A stretch of DNA of 49,299 nucleotides from a virus, in the IMG/VR virus record IMGVR_UViG_3300036944_000737, positions 1 through 49,299 of that record; one strand, given 5' to 3'. The position numbers were made by a program, and so were the translations under genes. Shown one piece after another: positions 1 to 7,045 of the stretch (position 1 is the first letter of the stretch; every line of letters starts with the position of its first letter). The notes below the pieces were generated by a model. It searched no databases. It saw nothing but the letters and a program-made list of their open reading frames with translations, and was not told where the DNA came from.

Positions 1-127
1 GCAGTCTGGTTCGTCTAGCTTCACCTCCTTCGTGTCCAACATCACGAACCTGCACGGCTTGGCCGATGGTCTGACGGCCCCGGTCATGGACTTCATCCAA
101 GGGGAAAGTGACACGTCTGATGGCATG
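1..127. repeat. 127-bp terminal direct repeat, left copy (circular join)
   Basis: These bases are identical to the last 127 bases of the window (49173-49299). The reading frame of the tail-fibre gene continues through the repeat without a break. A repeat of exactly 127 bases is the size of a common assembler k-mer, so it most likely marks a circular or circularly permuted assembly, not a biological terminal repeat. The unit genome is then 49,172 bp. Confidence 0.9.
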
Positions 128-835
128 GACGCGGCGACTTGGGCCGGTCACATGGAAGCCCTCCGGTCTGATTTGGAAGCGGCGATCCAAGTGGTGATCG
201 GCGGAACCGACCCGCTGCATGTCGTCCTGACGCAGCCCGCTTATGGGGTGGCCGCGAACCCGGACGTTGTCCTGGCTCAACTCGGCCTCGCCCAAGACAA
301 CCCGCTGTATTTCCTGAACTGCCCAATGTATCGGATGCCGTATTCGAGCGTGGATAACATCCACCTGACAAATGTCGGGTATAAGCTCCTCGGAGCATAC
401 AACGGCATTTGCAACGCAGATATTCTAGCCGGGAGAAAGCCGCAGTGGCTTAATCCCGTCTCCGCCATCATCGACGGGTCAACAATCGTGATCCGGTTTG
501 ACGTTCCGGTCGGCCCTCTTGTGCTGGACCCTGACAGCCTCGGCGTCACGACGAACCACGGTTTCCGCGTCGTGGATGGAGGTGGCACAGTGCCGATCAC
601 CAGCGTCGTCGCTGGCGCCGACACTGTGACCATCGAGTGCGGTTCAGTACCAGCGGGGGCGGTATCGGTGCGCTACGCACTCGACTACCTCGGGGCGGGC
701 TTGGAAATCGGCTCGGGTGCCAGCGGCACGCTTCGGGATAGCGCCCCCGATCTGATTGCAATCGACGGGACGGGGTTCCAGCTTTTCAACCCGGCCCCGC
801 ACTTCCAACTCATCGCATATAGCATCGAGGTCTGA
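1..835 (+). CDS. Tail fibre/tailspike with esterase domain, C-terminal part (gene crosses the circular join)
   Basis: This is the 3' part of the gene that starts at 47857. Joined across the 127-bp overlap it encodes about 716 residues. This part carries two later motifs of an SGNH/sialate-O-acetylesterase-like (SASA) domain: QGESD shortly after the join, and the DNIHLTNVGY block, which looks like the catalytic DxxH region. The first motif, NGQSNS, is in the right-hand part. A roughly 120-residue beta-rich tail follows, probably for trimerisation or receptor binding. Such domains in phage fibres remove acetyl groups from surface polysaccharide. Assignment rests on motifs, so the exact substrate is unknown. 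The next gene starts 3 bases after the stop. Confidence 0.8.
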   Translation, partial: QSGSSSFTSFVSNITNLHGLADGLTAPVMDFIQGESDTSDGMDAATWAGHMEALRSDLEAAIQVVIGGTDPLHVVLTQPAYGVAANPDVVLAQLGLAQDNPLYFLNCPMYRMPYSSVDNIHLTNVGYKLLGAYNGICNADILAGRKPQWLNPVSAIIDGSTIVIRFDVPVGPLVLDPDSLGVTTNHGFRVVDGGGTVPITSVVAGADTVTIECGSVPAGAVSVRYALDYLGAGLEIGSGASGTLRDSAPDLIAIDGTGFQLFNPAPHFQLIAYSIEV

Positions 836-837
836 TC

Positions 838-1584
838 ATGGCTGTTACCCCTCTTAAAATCAAAGTCTCTGGTGCCGACTTCTCGGATAACGCCGTCGGC
901 CGGATGCTCCCCCTCACAAGCAACCGCACCAACTTAATCGGCGAGTATGTGTTCGGCGGCAGCTTGACCAGAAGCCGCTGGAACGGGGCTGACCCGTCGA
1001 AACATCTTACGGTACTTGGCACCCCGACCTATGGCAGCGGATTTGTGACCCTTGCGGCTGCGAATTGGTTCGACACTGTTATTACCGAAAGCCAAGAGTT
1101 TACGGCTCTTGTTATAGCGGATGCCGTCGCAACATCTGCCGCGTATGTGACCAACTTCGATGGCACGAATGGCGGGAACTATATGTCGCTCTACCGCAAC
1201 ACAGGGAGCTTCAATCTTGCGGTATCAGCAACAGACAGCACGGCGCAGAACATCGCATCCGCGGCAACGATCACTGGCTCTGATAGTGGGTTCCGGGGCC
1301 TCGCCATGCGAACGACCGGCTCTGTGGATTACACCTCCAAGCTGGACCAGTTCGAGTCTGGAGTTCGGGCGGGCGGAACCAGCACCACACACACCGGCAA
1401 GACACGGGACGTGCATGTTTCTCCGAGCTTCGCGCTGGGGTCAAGCCGGGGCAATGCGGGGATGACTGGACCGATCAACATGGCCGCTGCGCTGATCTGG
1501 AACGTCGCTCTTTCAGACGCTGCGTTGCTCGCAGCATATCAGGAAGCGCGCGCCGTATTGGCGGGTCGCGGCATCGCTTGCTGA
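838..1584 (+). CDS. Tail-fibre-associated protein, LamG/concanavalin-like fold predicted
   Basis: Protein of 248 residues. The N-terminal 40 residues have no clear family. The rest alternates short beta-like stretches and ends in a segment (IWNVALSDAALLAAYQEAR) that closely resembles the last strand and helix of LamG/concanavalin-like lectin domains in phage fibres. The ATG lies just after the fibre stop, with GAGG 8 bases upstream, so the two genes are co-transcribed and probably form one host-recognition module. Possible roles are an accessory fibre, a carbohydrate-binding subunit or a capping protein. The hairpin downstream ends this plus-strand unit. Confidence 0.6.
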   Translation: MAVTPLKIKVSGADFSDNAVGRMLPLTSNRTNLIGEYVFGGSLTRSRWNGADPSKHLTVLGTPTYGSGFVTLAAANWFDTVITESQEFTALVIADAVATSAAYVTNFDGTNGGNYMSLYRNTGSFNLAVSATDSTAQNIASAATITGSDSGFRGLAMRTTGSVDYTSKLDQFESGVRAGGTSTTHTGKTRDVHVSPSFALGSSRGNAGMTGPINMAAALIWNVALSDAALLAAYQEARAVLAGRGIAC

Positions 1585-1655
1585 TCTGGCCATAGGGGCA
1601 TGGGTGCGCCTGTGCGACGGCATCTGGGCTGCCGGGCGGCCAAAGACTGACGATA

Positions 1656-1678
1656 GGAGGGGCCGTTGAGGCCCCTCC
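1656..1678. terminator. Convergent terminator hairpin between fibre genes and DNA polymerase
   Basis: Perfect 9-bp stem GGAGGGGCC / GGCCCCTCC with a 5-base loop (GTTGA). It sits in the 95-base gap between the plus-strand fibre module and the 3' end of the minus-strand polymerase gene. There is no long T-run on either side, so efficient intrinsic termination is not certain. Position and symmetry suit a bidirectional terminator. Confidence 0.6.
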
Positions 1679-1679
1679 G

Positions 1680-3902
1680 CTAGTCCTTTCGATACCGCTT
1701 GCCGCGCCAGCCGCCCGCAGCGATCGGCATCCCGTCGGCCCATGCCGGCAGATCGCAGATCAGACGCTCGAACTCGGCCAGATCGCCGAAGCCGCGGGGG
1801 ACCTCGCACAGCATTTCGTCGTAGGTGTGGAGAACGATGCGGTAGCCCGCGTCTTCCGCCCGAAACATGCCGTTCACCAGGACGTCTCGGGCAGTTGCCT
1901 GCGTGGCCGACTGCACCAGATCCCCGCCGTAGGTCTTCTTCTTGGTCCATTGCTTCGTCTTGGCGTCGACGCCCCAGAAGGAGATGGCCGGCGATGTGTC
2001 GCCCTGGATGGCGGCCTTGCCGGCGAGCTCCAGCCGCTCGGCGGCTTCGCGTTCCATGACCTCGGCATCCAGCAGATGACCGTTCGCGTCCTTTACCGAC
2101 ACCCACACCTGCGAAGACAGGGACGGCTTGGGGAAGCACAGGGCGCGCCCCGAGGGCAGCAGCACCCACAGATAGCCGAACCGCACCACGAAGCGGCAGC
2201 GGATCGCCTCGGTGACGTAGCCGGGGGCCTCGATCGCCTCGCGCGCGGCGCTCTCTGCATCGCGCCACGATTGAGCAATGGCCGAGTTCTGCGCCCGCCA
2301 ACCGCGCTTGATGGTCTCGCAGGCGATCCACGCATTACGCGAGATCGAGCGGGCACCGGACTGGTTCCGCGCGAAGCAGAACTCGTAACGTTTCGTCGCC
2401 TTTTCCTTGTCCTCGTCGGTGGCCGTCTCCCATACTGGCGCGTAGAGGCTATCCAGATCCACCCGGTAGTTGTGTGCCATCGTGACGAAGGCCGAAGCTC
2501 CACCTCCAAATCCAAGGCTCAATTCCGAGGTTTTGCCAATGGCTTGACGGGCCCAATGCTTTTTCGTCACCTCGCCGAGGGGCAGGCCGAGGATACGGGC
2601 GGCGGTCTGCCGGTAGAGGTCCGGGATGTTGTCCGGGTCGGCGAAGATGTCGCGGATCGCTTCCAGCTTCCATTCTTCCCGGGCGAGCCACGCGATGACC
2701 GAGCCCTCGATGTTGCTGTAGTCGGCCTGCACGAAATCGTGCCCGGGCGCGGCCCAGATGAAGCCCCGCACCGCATCCGACAGCAGATGCATCGGCCGGC
2801 CCAGCTTCGGCCCGTACAGGGCCTGCACGTAAGCCGGGTCAGCGGAGCGGATGGTGTCGAACAGCAGGGCGACGTCCAGCTTCGCGTCGTCGTATTCCTT
2901 TCGGGTTCTCGGCAGGTTCGACACGTTGACGCCGGTCGACGACCAGCGGCCGGTGTTCGCGCCGTGGTAGGTGTAGCAGCCCCGGACACGGCCATCGCAA
3001 CTGGCCCGGTCGAGGAAGCCCGCGATCTTCGTCACGGACGTCTTGCCGCCCTCGGCGCGCAGTTCCAGCACGCGCCGGACGTCCTCGGGCACGTCCTCCT
3101 TTGCCAGGGTGTCGGAGATCGTCGCCTTGTCGAGGCTGTCCAGAAACACGCCTCTGCTCTCGGCCCACGCCTTCAGCTTACCGACCTCGGAAACCCGGCG
3201 GACCTCGCCGTGCGTGGCCTCGCGGACGTCCTGGTCGATAAGGCCCTTGGCGCGCTCTGCCAGCGCCACAGCGGCACGGGCCGACGTGACGTCGATCCGC
3301 AGCCCGCGGTCGTTTATCGTCGCGTCCAGCATGGCGACCCGGCGCTCGGCGTCGGACAGCGGGACCAGCCGGGCGCGCGCCGCCCGCTCCACCTCGACGT
3401 CGGTCTTGCAGTAGGCCGCGAACAGGCCGAAATCGACGGGGTGATCTTCTGGCGCCTGAAAGGTCTTGTCCTTGGTCGGGATCGAGAACTTTCTGATCAG
3501 CCGCATCCCTTCCTTGTTCTTCTGCACGTCGAGCCCGAGCGCCGCCGCAGCCCGCCCCAGAGAGGCAGGGATGGCCATTGCGACGGCCATGTGCATGGTG
3601 TCGGACCATTGCTCCAGACGCGGCACCGGCCAGCCGTAGCGCGGCCCCAGGACGCGGTCGAACGCCAGCCGCTCGAAACCGCTGGCGTTCCAGCCGCTGA
3701 CGACCCCACCGGCGCGGATATGGGCCGCCAGAGCGGCCGGCATCGGATCACCGCGCAGCCAGGTCGACACCGGGCCGTCGCCGATCGCGTAGCAGGCGAT
3801 CAGCACGTCGGTCGACGGGTCTTCCCAATAGGCGTAGGAGCCGTGCTTCGGCAGGTCGATCAGCGATCTGGTCTCCAGATCGACATATGCGATGTCTGTC
3901 AT
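1680..3902 (-). CDS. Family A DNA polymerase with 3'-5' exonuclease domain
   Basis: Protein of 740 residues that replicates phage DNA. The N-terminal exonuclease shows Exo I (YVDLETRS, near residue 8), Exo II (WNASGFER) and Exo III (YCKTDVE). The polymerase half shows motif A (QADYSNIEGS, near 390), motif B (RQAIGKTSELSLGFGGG, near 455) and motif C (HTYDE, near 693, in place of the usual HDE). There is no 5'-3' exonuclease domain, as in many phage polymerases. The start has GAGG upstream and overlaps the dCMP deaminase stop by 4 bases. It is the last gene of the early minus-strand operon. Confidence 0.95.
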   Translation of the reverse strand: MTDIAYVDLETRSLIDLPKHGSYAYWEDPSTDVLIACYAIGDGPVSTWLRGDPMPAALAAHIRAGGVVSGWNASGFERLAFDRVLGPRYGWPVPRLEQWSDTMHMAVAMAIPASLGRAAAALGLDVQKNKEGMRLIRKFSIPTKDKTFQAPEDHPVDFGLFAAYCKTDVEVERAARARLVPLSDAERRVAMLDATINDRGLRIDVTSARAAVALAERAKGLIDQDVREATHGEVRRVSEVGKLKAWAESRGVFLDSLDKATISDTLAKEDVPEDVRRVLELRAEGGKTSVTKIAGFLDRASCDGRVRGCYTYHGANTGRWSSTGVNVSNLPRTRKEYDDAKLDVALLFDTIRSADPAYVQALYGPKLGRPMHLLSDAVRGFIWAAPGHDFVQADYSNIEGSVIAWLAREEWKLEAIRDIFADPDNIPDLYRQTAARILGLPLGEVTKKHWARQAIGKTSELSLGFGGGASAFVTMAHNYRVDLDSLYAPVWETATDEDKEKATKRYEFCFARNQSGARSISRNAWIACETIKRGWRAQNSAIAQSWRDAESAAREAIEAPGYVTEAIRCRFVVRFGYLWVLLPSGRALCFPKPSLSSQVWVSVKDANGHLLDAEVMEREAAERLELAGKAAIQGDTSPAISFWGVDAKTKQWTKKKTYGGDLVQSATQATARDVLVNGMFRAEDAGYRIVLHTYDEMLCEVPRGFGDLAEFERLICDLPAWADGMPIAAGGWRGKRYRKD

Positions 3903-4324
3903 GGCTCAATCCTCGAAACCTGCACGCCGGCCTCGGCTAACATGATGGCCGCCGCCTCGAACTCTTCGGCCGGCATGGATGTCTGGTTGGGGCCGTAGAT
4001 CACGGCCGCGACGCCCGCCTGGATCAGCGTTCGTGCGCAGCCGGAGCAACAGGCGTGCGTCGTGTAGACCGTGCAGCCCGCCGCCCGGATGCCCTCGCGC
4101 GCCGCGAAGGCGACAAGGTTGGCCTCGGCGTGGCTGGCGAACAGATATTTCGCCGGGCGCTCCCGGCGCTCCGGGGTGTCCTCGACGCCGCGCGGCGGCC
4201 CGTTGAAGGCGCAGAGCCGCACCTCCCGGTCGGGCCCGACCAGCACGGCGCCGACCTGCGTGGAGTCCTTGGACTTCAGCGCGGCATGGGCCGCAAAGCC
4301 ATAGAGATATGTCTGCCAATTCAT
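3899..4324 (-). CDS. Deoxycytidylate (dCMP) deaminase family protein
   Basis: Protein of 141 residues. The zinc-dependent deaminase signature is present: SHAEANL near residue 64 and CCSGC near residue 95, supplying one His, two Cys and the catalytic Glu. The family converts dCMP to dUMP and feeds dTMP synthesis. It overlaps the methyltransferase upstream (ATGA) and the polymerase downstream (ATGA), so the three are translationally coupled. No thymidylate synthase was found in the window. A broader cytidine-deaminase role cannot be excluded. Confidence 0.88.
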   Translation of the reverse strand: MNWQTYLYGFAAHAALKSKDSTQVGAVLVGPDREVRLCAFNGPPRGVEDTPERRERPAKYLFASHAEANLVAFAAREGIRAAGCTVYTTHACCSGCARTLIQAGVAAVIYGPNQTSMPAEEFEAAAIMLAEAGVQVSRIEP

Positions 4325-5484
4325 CCGAACGCCCCTGCACTGTCTTGCGCCATTTCCGACATCATCCGAACGCCGCTTGATCGGACGGCGGTTGTGAAGG
4401 CACGGATGAATTGCGCCGCGGCTTCCGGGTTGATGGCATTGCCGTAACCGCGCAGTCGTCCCATTCGGGCGGGTATCCCATGAGCCAACGGGAATGTGCC
4501 GGACTCAACTGGCCGCCATTTACCATCCCGGCAGAACAGCCAGTCAGGATCTCGCCAGAAGCTGTCAGGCGCATCGGCCCCGCGACCGTGCATAATCTGA
4601 CCGTCTGCCTGCTGCTGTCCGTGTTGCCCGCCGGGTTGTTGCCGTTCTGGGCTGGTGTTCCCGCCATTGGCGTCGGCCAACCCGCAAGCCCCGCCACCAG
4701 TCCGATCCGATCCGACCTGTTGCGCTCCGACCCGTCGGGGTTGATCCCGGTCGTGGCCATGCCCGGTGAGTCTTTCCAGTCGCGCGTTGTCGGCATCGGC
4801 CAACCGGCCACCGCAGATGCTTGGCTTAGATCCTGCGGCGACCCTTTGCGGCCTATTTCCGACAGCGACCCCTCGGCCGTTCTCACATTCTTCTCTCCGT
4901 CCGCTGCCCTTGACGTCGGCCAGCCGCTCCGCGGCGATGGCACCGAAGAAGGTTCGCTGTCGGATGTTCGGCGAGCCGACGCCCGCAGCCGGGATATCGC
5001 TCGCCCCGACGGTGTAACGTGCGGCTTCCAGCCGATCTGATAGATCGTCGAACCAAGCCCATGCAGGTTCTGCCGCAGCTCTGTTTCGAGCGCCGCTTGC
5101 AGCTTTTCCGAACACTTCCGCGCTGGCGACCTGTTCGCCAAACAGCATTCCGGGGCGAGCGGCCCCGACCAGGCTCGCAAATTTGGGGGAGAGATGTCTT
5201 GCATCGTTGCGGCCCTCCTGGCGGCCGGCGGGGCTGAAGGGTTGGCAGGGCGGCGACCCGGTCCAGACCGGCCGGTCGTCGGGCCAGCCTGCGCGCCGAA
5301 GCGCCCGCGACCAGCCACCGATCCCCGCGAAGAAATGACATTGCGTGAAGCCGCGAAGGTCGTCCGGCTGCACGTCGAGGATCGAGCGGCGGTCAACGAC
5401 ACCGGCGGCGATGTGGCCGCAGCGGATCAGTTCCTCCAGCCAGTCGCAGACCGCCGGATCGTTGTCGTTATACCAGGCCGTCAT
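4321..5484 (-). CDS. C5 cytosine-specific DNA methyltransferase
   Basis: Protein of 387 residues starting at [10 protein letters not shown]; the ATG overlaps the previous stop (ATGA) and the longer upstream frame is a shadow. Motifs: I (FFAGIGG, near 51), IV with catalytic Cys (PPCQPFS, near 80), VI-like GEQV (near 115), VIII (RQRTFF, near 175), and X-like GYGNAI (near 346). The 190-340 region is low-complexity and probably forms the target-recognition domain. It methylates cytosine in DNA, likely protecting phage DNA from host restriction. It ends in AFG-stop, and its last 12 residues ([12 protein letters not shown]) match those of the second methyltransferase (SEMTQDNKRAFG). A second recognisable frame overlaps it. 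Confidence 0.88.
   Translation of the reverse strand: MTAWYNDNDPAVCDWLEELIRCGHIAAGVVDRRSILDVQPDDLRGFTQCHFFAGIGGWSRALRRAGWPDDRPVWTGSPPCQPFSPAGRQEGRNDARHLSPKFASLVGAARPGMLFGEQVASAEVFGKAASGARNRAAAEPAWAWFDDLSDRLEAARYTVGASDIPAAGVGSPNIRQRTFFGAIAAERLADVKGSGRREECENGRGVAVGNRPQRVAAGSKPSICGGRLADADNARLERLTGHGHDRDQPRRVGAQQVGSDRTGGGACGLADANGGNTSPERQQPGGQHGQQQADGQIMHGRGADAPDSFWRDPDWLFCRDGKWRPVESGTFPLAHGIPARMGRLRGYGNAINPEAAAQFIRAFTTAVRSSGVRMMSEMAQDSAGAFG
4341..4361 (-). promoter_or_regulatory. 21-bp repeated element, copy a
   Basis: Read on the minus strand this is TGTCGGAAATGGCGCAAGAC plus a final A. It differs by one base from copies at 6389 and 43020 and shares its right half with one at 11887. The flanks form a TGTC/GACA dyad. 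Here it lies inside the 3' end of the methyltransferase gene, about 17 bases upstream of the dCMP deaminase start. Promoter element or operator is inference. Confidence 0.5.
4362..5204 (-). CDS. Overlapping second frame in the C5 methyltransferase gene (possible overprinted or frameshift product)
   Basis: A different minus-strand frame is open over the 3' 840 bases of the methyltransferase gene (280 residues from ATG at 5204; it stays open back to 5402). It is not random-looking: [32 protein letters not shown], repeated GWPTP/GWPMP units and [19 protein letters not shown] match a tail type I know from phage methylase-like proteins. The repeated LADA units of the main frame are the same DNA as the GWPTP units here. 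It also ends in AAFG-stop. Whether it is translated separately, by frameshifting, or is a relic is unknown. Confidence 0.4.
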   Translation of the reverse strand: MQDISPPNLRAWSGPLAPECCLANRSPARKCSEKLQAALETELRQNLHGLGSTIYQIGWKPHVTPSGRAISRLRASARRTSDSEPSSVPSPRSGWPTSRAADGEKNVRTAEGSLSEIGRKGSPQDLSQASAVAGWPMPTTRDWKDSPGMATTGINPDGSERNRSDRIGLVAGLAGWPTPMAGTPAQNGNNPAGNTDSSRQTVRLCTVAGPMRLTASGEILTGCSAGMVNGGQLSPAHSRWLMGYPPEWDDCAVTAMPSTRKPRRNSSVPSQPPSDQAAFG

Positions 5485-5711
5485 CCGAACACGTCCTCCG
5501 GGGCGACCTTCTCGGGGACCGGGTGGATCGCGGCCACGGTTGCTTCGCCGTCGAGGGCGCCCAGAAGCGCCACGACCGGATCGTCCGCGGTGACACAGCG
5601 CCAGCCGCCGTCGGCGGTCTTGCGGTTGCCCTGCCAGCGCCCGTCCGTGGTGCGCCACAGCGTCAGCCCCGTCATGCCGCGCGCTGCGGCGGTGCGGACC
5701 AGGGCGTCCAT
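5481..5711 (-). CDS. Small hypothetical protein, FG C-terminus
   Basis: About 76 residues from ATG at 5711; a GTG at 5714 is an alternative. The ATG fits a GGAGG about 8 bases upstream and overlaps the previous stop (TGATG). The sequence has two W-rich beta-like stretches (LTLWRTTDGRWQ, GGWRCVTADDP). It ends in EDVFG-stop, whose TTCGGATGA also holds the start of the methyltransferase. No family recognised. Gene order suggests a link to the methyltransferase or replication module. Confidence 0.7.
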   Translation of the reverse strand: MDALVRTAAARGMTGLTLWRTTDGRWQGNRKTADGGWRCVTADDPVVALLGALDGEATVAAIHPVPEKVAPEDVFG

Positions 5712-5911
5712 CACACGGGCCTCCCGCAGTCGTCGCAGCGCGCGTACCGGCCCGACGCTTCGTCGATGGCCGTCCCGTGGCCGGCGCGCATCGCCAGGAT
5801 CGTCGCCCAGATCCGGTCCTTGTCGGGGTGCCGGTCGATCTCCAGCACGGAGAACGGCTCCGCGCCATAAGCCCGCGGTGACGGGGCGATCTCTTCATTC
5901 AGCAAAGTCAT
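5711..5911 (-). CDS. Small hypothetical protein with C-terminal CxxC
   Basis: 66 residues starting MTLLNEEIAP. The start lies inside the end of the upstream gene (17-base overlap) and the stop overlaps the next start. The middle resembles a short helical domain (DKDRIWATILAMRAG) and the end carries CDDCG, perhaps half of a metal site. The longer upstream extension in this frame is a shadow. No known function. Confidence 0.6.
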   Translation of the reverse strand: MTLLNEEIAPSPRAYGAEPFSVLEIDRHPDKDRIWATILAMRAGHGTAIDEASGRYARCDDCGRPV

Positions 5912-6092
5912 CTCGTGCTCCCATGCCCAAGGATCGGAAGAATTTGTCGTGGTGGGGTTGTGCGGGTGCCGGGTCGCCTTTCGCCCGGCGCTTGCGGTGC
6001 CACAGCGCAGTTCCGATGCGCCGGTTGTCCGAGTTCCGCTCGGCCTGGGTTGGCCGGGCGGCACGGATGAAGTGCTCGCCCTTCCAGTCCAT
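5895..6092 (-). CDS. Small basic hypothetical protein
   Basis: 65 residues starting MDWKGEHFIR. The ATG shares a base with the stop of the GapR-like gene (TGATG) and the stop overlaps the next gene. Rich in Arg and His, which would suit nucleic-acid binding, but no motif is recognised. Supported by tight operon packing, not homology. Confidence 0.55.
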   Translation of the reverse strand: MDWKGEHFIRAARPTQAERNSDNRRIGTALWHRKRRAKGDPAPAQPHHDKFFRSLGMGARDDFAE

Positions 6093-6334
6093 CAGCCGAA
6101 GACGCCAAGGCGATCCGCGTAGAGGCCGATGGCCTCGCGCGTCTCCGCGTCCTTGGCGCGCAGCGACAGGATCGCGCTGAATGCCTTCATGTCGTAGCCG
6201 AGAGATTTCGCCTCGGCCTTGACATCCTTGATCTGCTCGGCGATCTCCTTCTGCTCTTCCTTCAGGTTCTCGACCCGCGAGAGCAGCTTTTCGAGATCGG
6301 CGTCGCCGCTGTTCGACTTTCCTTCGTCGGCCAT
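6092..6334 (-). CDS. GapR-like (DUF2312) DNA-binding protein
   Basis: 80 residues, close to the length of alphaproteobacterial GapR. Nearly all of it is the two-helix coiled-coil core: LEKLLSRVENLKEEQKEIAEQIKDV, then AEAKSLGYDMKAFSAILSLR, which aligns by eye with the GapR/DUF2312 pattern. In Caulobacter, GapR encircles overtwisted DNA ahead of replication and transcription. A phage copy beside the SSB gene could assist phage replication or compete with the host protein; that is inference. SD GGAGG is 7 bases upstream. Ends GVFG-stop. Confidence 0.78.
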   Translation of the reverse strand: MADEGKSNSGDADLEKLLSRVENLKEEQKEIAEQIKDVKAEAKSLGYDMKAFSAILSLRAKDAETREAIGLYADRLGVFG

Positions 6335-6365
6335 TTGGCCCTCCTGTCTGTGAAAGGGGTTGGTC

Positions 6366-6392
6366 GACAGCGGCCCGGCGTAGGCCGCTGTC
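6366..6392. other. GC-rich stem-loop between SSB and GapR-like genes
   Basis: Perfect 10-bp inverted repeat GACAGCGGCC / GGCCGCTGTC with a 7-base loop, in the 77-base gap upstream of the GapR-like gene and touching repeated element copy b. On the minus strand it is not followed by a T-run, so it looks more like an attenuator, RNA-processing or operator structure than a classic terminator. Confidence 0.55.
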
Positions 6393-6409
6393 TTGCGTCA
6401 TTTCCGACA
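6389..6409 (-). promoter_or_regulatory. 21-bp repeated element, copy b
   Basis: Minus-strand sequence TGTCGGAAATGACGCAAGAC plus A, identical to the copy at 43020-43040. It starts 2 bases after the SSB stop and lies about 55 bases upstream of the GapR-like start. This intergenic copy shows that conservation does not depend on coding. Function unknown. Confidence 0.55.
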
Positions 6410-6411
6410 AA

Positions 6412-7041
6412 TCACCCAAACAAACCCGCGGCGCCGGCGCCCGATTTGGTCTCCGCAGGCGCTCCGCCCTCGTCTTCGATCTTCTCGAAGTGGTCTTCCG
6501 GGGCCGCGCTGCCGCCACCGCCGAGGCTTTCGCCGTCCTTGGCCTTCAGGATCATCGACGTGCCGAAGGTGATGCCCTTGCCGTTCTCCTTGTTCTCCCA
6601 GGTGAAGGCGTTCAGCACCGCGTAGCCGTAGTCGCCGCTCTTCAGTTCGTCCTTGCTGGCGATCGGCAGCAGCTTGCCGTTCAGCAGCTTCGGCCGGTAT
6701 TCTTCGCCGGATGCGCAGCGGATGAAGGTGTGGCCGGGGAAGCCCGCGTGCGGTTCGCCGGTCTTCTTCGACTTGCCCTGCTTGCCATCGCCGTCGAGGA
6801 AGGGCGACTTGATGATCCCGTCCTTGATCATCTGGATGGCCTTGTCGCCCCATTCCTCCTTGGCGGCTTCGGCGGCGAGGTTGTGCAGCGCCGAGAGGTC
6901 GCCGCTCTTCGGGAACAGGATCGTCACGTTCCACTGTTTCTTGCCCGACTGCGTCGTTTGCAGTTCGAACAGGCCCTGGGTGAACGCGAAGCGACCAAGG
7001 AGGCCGACTTTCTGGGTGGAGAGGTCTTGCGATCGAGCCAT
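6412..7041 (-). CDS. ssDNA-binding protein, DUF2815 / gp2.5-like
   Basis: 209 residues. Motifs such as FPGHTFIRC, YRPKLLNGK and GDYGYAVLNAF fit DUF2815 phage proteins, predicted OB-fold ssDNA-binding proteins that travel with DUF2800 and family-A polymerases, as here. The last 45 residues are a disordered acidic and glycine-rich tail (EKIEDEGG...) ending in hydrophobic LFG, analogous to the acidic tip of SSB or T7 gp2.5 that ends in Phe and recruits partners. Start ATG has AGGAG 8 bases upstream. Likely protects ssDNA during replication and recombination. Confidence 0.85.
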   Translation of the reverse strand: MARSQDLSTQKVGLLGRFAFTQGLFELQTTQSGKKQWNVTILFPKSGDLSALHNLAAEAAKEEWGDKAIQMIKDGIIKSPFLDGDGKQGKSKKTGEPHAGFPGHTFIRCASGEEYRPKLLNGKLLPIASKDELKSGDYGYAVLNAFTWENKENGKGITFGTSMILKAKDGESLGGGGSAAPEDHFEKIEDEGGAPAETKSGAGAAGLFG

Positions 7042-7045
7042 GATG

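Noticed and set aside
1-127. True biological direct terminal repeat
   Set aside because: Length equals a common assembler k-mer and portal/terminase type suggests headful packaging; read coverage would be needed to claim a physical end.
1827-3998. 723-codon plus-strand ORF opposite the DNA polymerase
   Set aside because: Antisense shadow of a high-GC gene; no motifs, Arg/His/Gly-rich composition, and the polymerase on the other strand has all motifs.
5485-5898. N-terminal extension of the C5 methyltransferase
   Set aside because: Arg/Gly-rich shadow of the small upstream genes; ATG at 5484 overlaps the preceding stop and begins the recognisable protein.
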